From NCBI GenBank assembly GCA_905234845.1, contig CAJOIW010000020.1, positions 43,002 to 77,991 on the forward strand: a stretch of DNA of 34,990 nucleotides, in the 5' to 3' direction. The stretch comes from an uncultured Prevotella sp. GTDB taxonomy: Bacteria; Bacteroidota; Bacteroidia; Bacteroidales; Bacteroidaceae. Made by a program: the position numbers and the translations under genes. How positions within the stretch are numbered: the stretch's first letter is position 1; every line of letters starts with the position of its first letter. This document shows positions 30,593 through 34,990 of this stretch, piece by piece. The notes beneath the pieces are model-generated. The model was not told the origin of the DNA, made no database searches, and was given only the letters and a program-made list of their open reading frames with translations.

Positions 30593-33079
30593 ATGAGATA
30601 TTCAATAGATAAAATCACATCGCTTGTGGGGGCGCGATGCTTCGGTAATGTGGAGCGTGGTGTAACATTTTTGCTCACAGATAGCCGTTCGCTTTGTTTC
30701 CCCGAGGAAACCTTGTTTTTTGCCATAAAGACCGCCCGCAACGATGGCCATAATTATATCGATCATCTTTACAATCGCGGTGTGCGCAATTTTGTGGTAG
30801 AGCGGTTGCCTAAAGACTATGAGCACAAATATGGCGATGCCAATTTCCTGAAAGTTATTGACACGAGAAAAGCCTTGCAGCGACTTGCTGAGCGTCATCG
30901 TGACGAGTTCAATATACCTATTGTGGGCATTACAGGCTCGAATGGTAAGACGATAGTCAAGGAATGGTTGCATCAGTTGCTTTCGCCCGATATGATAGTG
31001 ACGCGATCACCGCGCTCATATAATTCACAGATAGGTGTGCCGTTGTCGCTATGGTTGCTCGATGAGCAGTCGCAGATAGGAATTTTCGAGGCGGGCATCT
31101 CGCAGCATGGTGAGATGGAGGCTTTGCGCGATATTATACAGCCCACTATTGCCGTGATGACAAATATCGGTGATGCCCATCAGGAGAATTTCTCGTCGAT
31201 GGAGGAGAAATGTGATGAAAAGCTCAAGCTCTTCCGCGATGCCAGAACAGTGGTTTATCCTGGTGACGACGCGCTGACCGATCGTATGGCTGCAGCTGCC
31301 AATGTGAAGAGTGAGCGGCTATTCTGGTCAGCAACGAATTCCGAGGCTCCATTCTTTGTGAAAAGTGTTATGAAGAAATCATCGGAAACGGAGGTGGCTT
31401 ATGTGTATAAAGGTGTGCCGGGAAACTACCGCCTGCCATTCATCGATGATGCATCGATAGCTGACTCCTATGTCTGTGCCATTGTTGCTTTGCACTTGGG
31501 CATGTTGCCCGATGTACTTACCCAACGCATGGCGTTGCTGGAGCCTGTAGCCATGCGCCTTGAGGTGAAAGAGGGTCAGCGAGGGCTGACGCTTATCAAC
31601 GATTCTTACAACTCCGACATTCACTCGCTGGATATTGCGCTCGATTTTCTACAACGCCGAAACCTTCAACACCCAACACCTAACAGCCAGCATCTGACCG
31701 TCATACTAAGTGACATCAAGCAGAGTGGCGTGCCCGCAGAAGAGCTTTATCAGTCTGTCTCAAAATTGTGTCTTGAGCGTGGAATTGAGAAATTCATCGG
31801 TATTGGCGAGGCTGTCTCCGCTCAGGCAGATGCCATTGCTATCGATGAGAAATACTTTTTCCAGAATGTGGAGGATTTTTTAGGAAGCGATGTGTTCTGC
31901 TCGATGCACGACGAGATAGTGCTGATCAAGGGTGCCCGTCAGTATGGTTTCGACTATATTACGGAGAAACTTGTCAAGCGTGTACACGAAACCACGCTTG
32001 AGGTGAATCTCGGGGCGGTAGTTGATAATCTCAATTATTACCGTTCGTTCCTTCGTTCCGATACGAAGCTTGTCTGCATGATTAAGGCCGATGGCTACGG
32101 TGCTGGTGCGGTTGAGATTGCGAAGACGCTGCAAGACCATCTTGTCGACTACTTGGCTGTGGCCGTAGCTGATGAGGGGGCTAAGCTTCGGCGTAATGGT
32201 ATCACACAGGCTATCATGGTGATGAATCCCGAGATGGTGGCTTTTAAGACCATTTTCGACTACGACCTTGAGCCAGAGGTCTATTCGTTCCGCCTGCTCG
32301 ACGCGCTCATTAGTGCTGCTGAGCGTGAGGGTATCACGGGGTGGCCTGTTCATATCAAACTCGATACGGGTATGTGTCGTCTGGGATTCAATCCCCGTGA
32401 GGATATGCCCAAACTCATCAACCGCCTGAAGCAACAGAGTGCCGTCATTCCGCGTTCTGTTTTTAGCCATTTTGTGGGTTCTGACAATAACGAGTTTGAC
32501 GATTTCTCTGCCCATCAGTTTCAACTCTTCGATAAGGCCAGTACGCAGTTGCAGCAGACTTTCTCGCATAAGATACTCCGGCATATCTGCAACTCAGCGG
32601 GCATCGAGCATTTTCCCGAACGTCAGCTTGACATGTGCCGTCTCGGACTTGGCCTGTATGGAGTCAACCCTCGCACCAACACGATTATCAACAATGTTTC
32701 TACGTTGAAGACCACCATCCTTCAGCTCCGCCATGTGGCAGCTGGCGAGAGCATCGGCTACTCACGTCGTACCGTTCTTGAGCGCGACTCGCTCATTGCG
32801 GCCATCCCCATTGGCTATGCTGACGGACTGAACCGTCGTCTTGGTAATAACGGCGGATATTGCCTGGTTAATGGACAAAAGGCGGAGTATGTGGGCAATA
32901 TCTGTATGGACGTGACAATGGTCGATGTCACTGGCATCGACTGCAAGGAAGGCGATCCTGTAGAGATTTTCGGTGAGCAGCTGCCTGTCACAGTATTGTC
33001 CGATTTGCTCAACACCATACCCTATGAAGTGCTCACAGGCATTTCTAATCGAGTTAAGCGTGTTTATTTCCAAGACTGA
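30593..33079 (+). CDS. murF-alr: Bifunctional MurF / alanine racemase
   Basis: An 828-residue fusion joining UDP-MurNAc-tripeptide:D-Ala-D-Ala ligase (about 1-455) to a PLP-dependent alanine racemase (about 460-828), an arrangement known in Bacteroidetes. It makes the D-alanine and attaches the dipeptide in cytoplasmic peptidoglycan synthesis. MurF shows the ATP loop GITGSNGKT (112-120), IFEAGISQHGEMEAL, TNIGDAHQENF and LINDSYNSDIHSLDIALDF. The racemase shows the PLP lysine in MIKADGYGAGA (about 498), KLDTGMCRLGF, HICNSAGIEHFPE, MCRLGLGLYGVNP, and the catalytic Tyr in ESIGYSRRTV. NLQHPTPNSQHLTVIL near 360 contains aacacccaacacctaacagc low-complexity sequence. Start is the ATG at 30593; upstream in-frame codons fall in promoter sequence. 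Confidence 0.95.
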   Translation: MRYSIDKITSLVGARCFGNVERGVTFLLTDSRSLCFPEETLFFAIKTARNDGHNYIDHLYNRGVRNFVVERLPKDYEHKYGDANFLKVIDTRKALQRLAERHRDEFNIPIVGITGSNGKTIVKEWLHQLLSPDMIVTRSPRSYNSQIGVPLSLWLLDEQSQIGIFEAGISQHGEMEALRDIIQPTIAVMTNIGDAHQENFSSMEEKCDEKLKLFRDARTVVYPGDDALTDRMAAAANVKSERLFWSATNSEAPFFVKSVMKKSSETEVAYVYKGVPGNYRLPFIDDASIADSYVCAIVALHLGMLPDVLTQRMALLEPVAMRLEVKEGQRGLTLINDSYNSDIHSLDIALDFLQRRNLQHPTPNSQHLTVILSDIKQSGVPAEELYQSVSKLCLERGIEKFIGIGEAVSAQADAIAIDEKYFFQNVEDFLGSDVFCSMHDEIVLIKGARQYGFDYITEKLVKRVHETTLEVNLGAVVDNLNYYRSFLRSDTKLVCMIKADGYGAGAVEIAKTLQDHLVDYLAVAVADEGAKLRRNGITQAIMVMNPEMVAFKTIFDYDLEPEVYSFRLLDALISAAEREGITGWPVHIKLDTGMCRLGFNPREDMPKLINRLKQQSAVIPRSVFSHFVGSDNNEFDDFSAHQFQLFDKASTQLQQTFSHKILRHICNSAGIEHFPERQLDMCRLGLGLYGVNPRTNTIINNVSTLKTTILQLRHVAAGESIGYSRRTVLERDSLIAAIPIGYADGLNRRLGNNGGYCLVNGQKAEYVGNICMDVTMVDVTGIDCKEGDPVEIFGEQLPVTVLSDLLNTIPYEVLTGISNRVKRVYFQD

Positions 33080-33095
33080 CAATCTCATTTCACAT

Positions 33096-33132
33096 AAAAA
33101 GCCATCCTTCTGTTTTAGAGGGATGGCTTTTT
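33096..33132. terminator. Bidirectional terminator between murF-alr and hslR
   Basis: aaaaagccatcc (33096-33107) pairs with ggatggcttttt (33121-33132) around a 13-nt loop, giving a U-run in both directions between convergent genes. Confidence 0.85.
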
Positions 33133-33153
33133 TGAGTTTTTAGTATGATAGTA

Positions 33154-33579
33154 TTATTCATCGTCGAAAAGAGAATCATTGTCATCATCAAAACCGAACA
33201 TGGCGGGAGTCTCGAAAGCATCGAGTGCTCGCCGCTCCTTTTTTGTGGGCCGGCCCGTGCCACGTGCGCGGTTAACAAATCCACTGATACGACTCATCTC
33301 GAGTATCTCATATTGTTCTGGTGGTGTCACGTTTTCGTATATTTCGGGCAGTAGCTTGGCTCCGACACGCTGCTCAATAGGTTTGAGTACGCGAAAAGAA
33401 TAGGTGATGGGGGGCTTGCGCACGCTCACTACCTCGCCCGTCTTCAGTGGCCGAGAGGGTTTTACGTTCTGTCCGTCGATGGTAACGCGACCATTCTTAA
33501 TAGCGTCGACAGCTATGGAGCGGGTTTTGAAGATGCGTGCTGCCCAAAGCCATTTGTCAATGCGAGCTTCAGCAATCAT
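33154..33579 (-). CDS. hslR: S4-domain RNA-binding protein (Hsp15-like)
   Basis: A 141-residue ribosome-associated heat-shock-type protein. The S4 domain is at the N-terminus: ARIDKWLWAARIFKTRSIAV then DAIKNGRVTIDGQNVKPSRPLKTG (about 5-48), the classic Hsp15 pattern. In E. coli Hsp15 binds 50S subunits carrying nascent chains. The C-terminal part GTGRPTKKERRALDAFETPA is basic and is followed by an acidic end (FGFDDDNDSLFDDE), longer than usual but common in Bacteroidetes. Its ATG overlaps the pth stop by 4 bases, so it belongs to the rplY-pth operon. Confidence 0.88.
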   Translation of the reverse strand: MIAEARIDKWLWAARIFKTRSIAVDAIKNGRVTIDGQNVKPSRPLKTGEVVSVRKPPITYSFRVLKPIEQRVGAKLLPEIYENVTPPEQYEILEMSRISGFVNRARGTGRPTKKERRALDAFETPAMFGFDDDNDSLFDDE

Positions 33580-34229
33580 ATTTCTGGGAGGTTCTCGAAA
33601 GTAGAAGATGTAGGATTATCCAGCCGTTCTGTACTTTGCGGTTTGTTATTTAAAGGTTTACCTTTTCCGCGTTCGTTGTACTGATTCATGGTGATATTGA
33701 TGCCTGCCAGCACAAAGCTGCGGATGATTTCCACAGCAGTATCGATGGCAGGCTGGAAGGTTTTCAGTTCTTCTTCGTCGAAGCGTCCGAGCACCCACTG
33801 AACCTGCATCCCGTGTGGAAAATCGTTACCGATGCCCATGCGCAGTCGGGCATATTGTTGACCGATAAGTTGTTGGATGTGCCCTAAGCCGTTGTGTCCG
33901 CCGTTGGATCCATTGGCTTTCAGACGGAATTGTCCGAGTGGCAGGGCTACTTCGTCGCTCACGACGAGCAAGCGTGACAGGTCAATGTTTTCCTTGGTGA
34001 GCCAATAGCGCACGGCATTGCCCGACAGGTTCATATAGGTGGTGGGCTTGAGAAGGAATACTTTCCGGCCTTTGATGCTTGTTTCGGCAAGATAGCCGTA
34101 GCGTCGGTCATCAAAAGAAATATTGGACGCCTTCGCGAAAGCGTCCAATACCATGTATCCTGCGTTGTGGCGGGTTCCGGCATATTCGCTTCCGGGATTG
34201 CCCAGGCCGACAATCAGATATTTGTCCAT
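33576..34229 (-). CDS. pth: Peptidyl-tRNA hydrolase
   Basis: Releases peptides from prematurely dissociated peptidyl-tRNA in the cytoplasm. The 217 residues start MDKYLIVGLGNPGSEYAGTR followed by HNAGYMVLD with the catalytic His, then LLKPTTYMNLSGNAVRYWL, VVSDEVALPLGQFRLKANGS, and NGGHNGLGHI with the second conserved His, and LRMGIGNDFP. The last 35 residues (NERGKGKPLNNKPQSTERLD and on) extend past the family core and look disordered. It starts 11 bases after rplY, a common pairing, and its stop overlaps hslR. Confidence 0.95.
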   Translation of the reverse strand: MDKYLIVGLGNPGSEYAGTRHNAGYMVLDAFAKASNISFDDRRYGYLAETSIKGRKVFLLKPTTYMNLSGNAVRYWLTKENIDLSRLLVVSDEVALPLGQFRLKANGSNGGHNGLGHIQQLIGQQYARLRMGIGNDFPHGMQVQWVLGRFDEEELKTFQPAIDTAVEIIRSFVLAGINITMNQYNERGKGKPLNNKPQSTERLDNPTSSTFENLPEI

Positions 34230-34240
34230 GACGTGTTGTC

Positions 34241-34864
34241 TTATTCAGCAGCAGCTTCTTCCTCACCTTCCTCGGACGCAGCTGCGGCAGCAGCCGACTT
34301 AGAGGCACGTGTGGTCTTCACGGAGCAAACAACAACCTCAGGTGATGTGGCCAGTTCAAGACCCTCGAAGCTGAGCTGACCTACCTTGATGCTCTTGCCG
34401 AGTTGCAGGTCGGTGACATCGATGTCGAGTACTTCAGGAATCTGCTTGTAAGGAGCCGTGACGTTGATTTTGCGAATAGAGAGGTTAATTTTACCACCGT
34501 CGCGTACACCTTGTGCCAGTCCGTTCAGTTTTACGGGGATGCCGATGGTAATGGCTTTCTCCTCGTTAATCTCGTAGAAGTCTACATGGAGCAGCGCATC
34601 GCTGACGGGATGAAATTGCAGCTCTTTGATGACGGCCTTGTGCTGTTCGCCTTCAATATCGAGGTTGACAACATAGACATTCGGAGTGTAAACAACCTTG
34701 CGTAGTTCAGTGAAGGGACAGGCAAAAGCCATTGCTACAGGTTTGCCATTTTCGCGAACCTCACCATAGAGGTTGCAAGGAACAAGACCTTCTTTTCTCA
34801 AAAGTTTCGAAGCTTTTTTACCCAGGCCTTCGCGTTTCTTGCCTGCTACACTAATTTCTTTCAT
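34241..34864 (-). CDS. rplY: 50S ribosomal protein L25 (CTC form)
   Basis: Binds 5S rRNA in the large subunit. It has 207 residues, the long general stress protein CTC form. The N-terminal L25 domain reads GKKREGLGKKASKLLRKEGL, VPCNLYGEVRENGKPVAMAF, VVYTPNVYVVNLDIEGEQHK, and IKELQFHPVSDALLHVDFYE. The C-terminal TL5-like domain begins IGIPVKLNGLAQGVRDGGKI and ends in an Ala/Glu-rich tail (AAAAASEEGEEEAAAE). It is the first gene of the rplY-pth-hslR operon. I found no clear TAnnTTTG box in the 126 bases upstream, which run to the end of the window. Confidence 0.95.
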   Translation of the reverse strand: MKEISVAGKKREGLGKKASKLLRKEGLVPCNLYGEVRENGKPVAMAFACPFTELRKVVYTPNVYVVNLDIEGEQHKAVIKELQFHPVSDALLHVDFYEINEEKAITIGIPVKLNGLAQGVRDGGKINLSIRKINVTAPYKQIPEVLDIDVTDLQLGKSIKVGQLSFEGLELATSPEVVVCSVKTTRASKSAAAAAASEEGEEEAAAE

Positions 34865-34990
34865 AATGTGTTACTCTAAATTAAGTTATACACCTGTTGG
34901 ATGAATTAAATTCATAAGATATTTACAATGAAAAAGTTGCACATATCGTTGATTTTTAGTAACTTAGTGGTGGCAAAATCATTAGGTTAC

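Overview
The window looks like chromosome from a Bacteroidales bacterium, most likely Prevotellaceae (Prevotella/Segatella-like). The evidence is Bacteroidetes-type promoters (TAnnTTTG, often a few bases before the ATG), a MurF-alanine racemase fusion, a short MenE, a GSCFA protein, a SusF-like protein and a GH31 enzyme with C-terminal sorting-like tails, and an outer-membrane barrel of the CarboxypepD_reg/OMP_b-brl type. No rRNA, tRNA, CRISPR array, transposase or phage gene was seen.

Layout. 1-2440 is repeat-rich and holds a membrane acyltransferase and a GxxExxY protein. 2439-3392 is an EamA-type transporter. 3929-13190 is a menaquinone locus: hotdog thioesterase (MenI-like), menF, a PagL-like outer-membrane deacylase, menD, then (after a minus-strand pair: OmpA/LamG-like protein and small membrane protein) menB, menC and menE. 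13265-16294 (-) is a large outer-membrane barrel. 16474-18248 is aroB converging with mtnN. 18325-21757 is a YfhO-family protein overlapping a GSCFA protein. 22477-25007 is a small Cys/His-rich membrane protein followed by a TonB-dependent receptor, possibly for a metal. 25174-30531 (-) is a small glycan locus: SusF-like protein, GH31 glucosidase and a TPR/membrane/HTH regulator. 30593-33079 is murF-alr, and 33154-34864 (-) is rplY-pth-hslR.

The most unusual content is repeats rather than genes. A GC-rich palindromic element built on ctccccgaaggagag lies IN FRAME inside coding sequences: a 38-codon copy in MenF, a copy with 41-bp perfect inverted arms in the GSCFA protein, three shorter copies in the TonB receptor and one in the C-terminal tail of the MenI-like thioesterase. 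An intergenic copy supplies the stop codon of the PagL-like gene. This resembles in concept the Rickettsia palindromic elements that insert into proteins. A second, low-complexity class (TTCATCATTC / CTCTCCACT-like) is also translated inside menC, menE, mtnN, murF, the acyltransferase and a signal peptide.

Two further repeat systems are intergenic: modular short palindromes (AAAGAC[C/G]GTCTTT, AAACATATATGTTT, GAAAGATATACCTTTC) at three loci, and a ten-copy tagacatattaac array that supplies the start region of the acyltransferase. All calls come from reading the sequence and recognising families; no searches were run.
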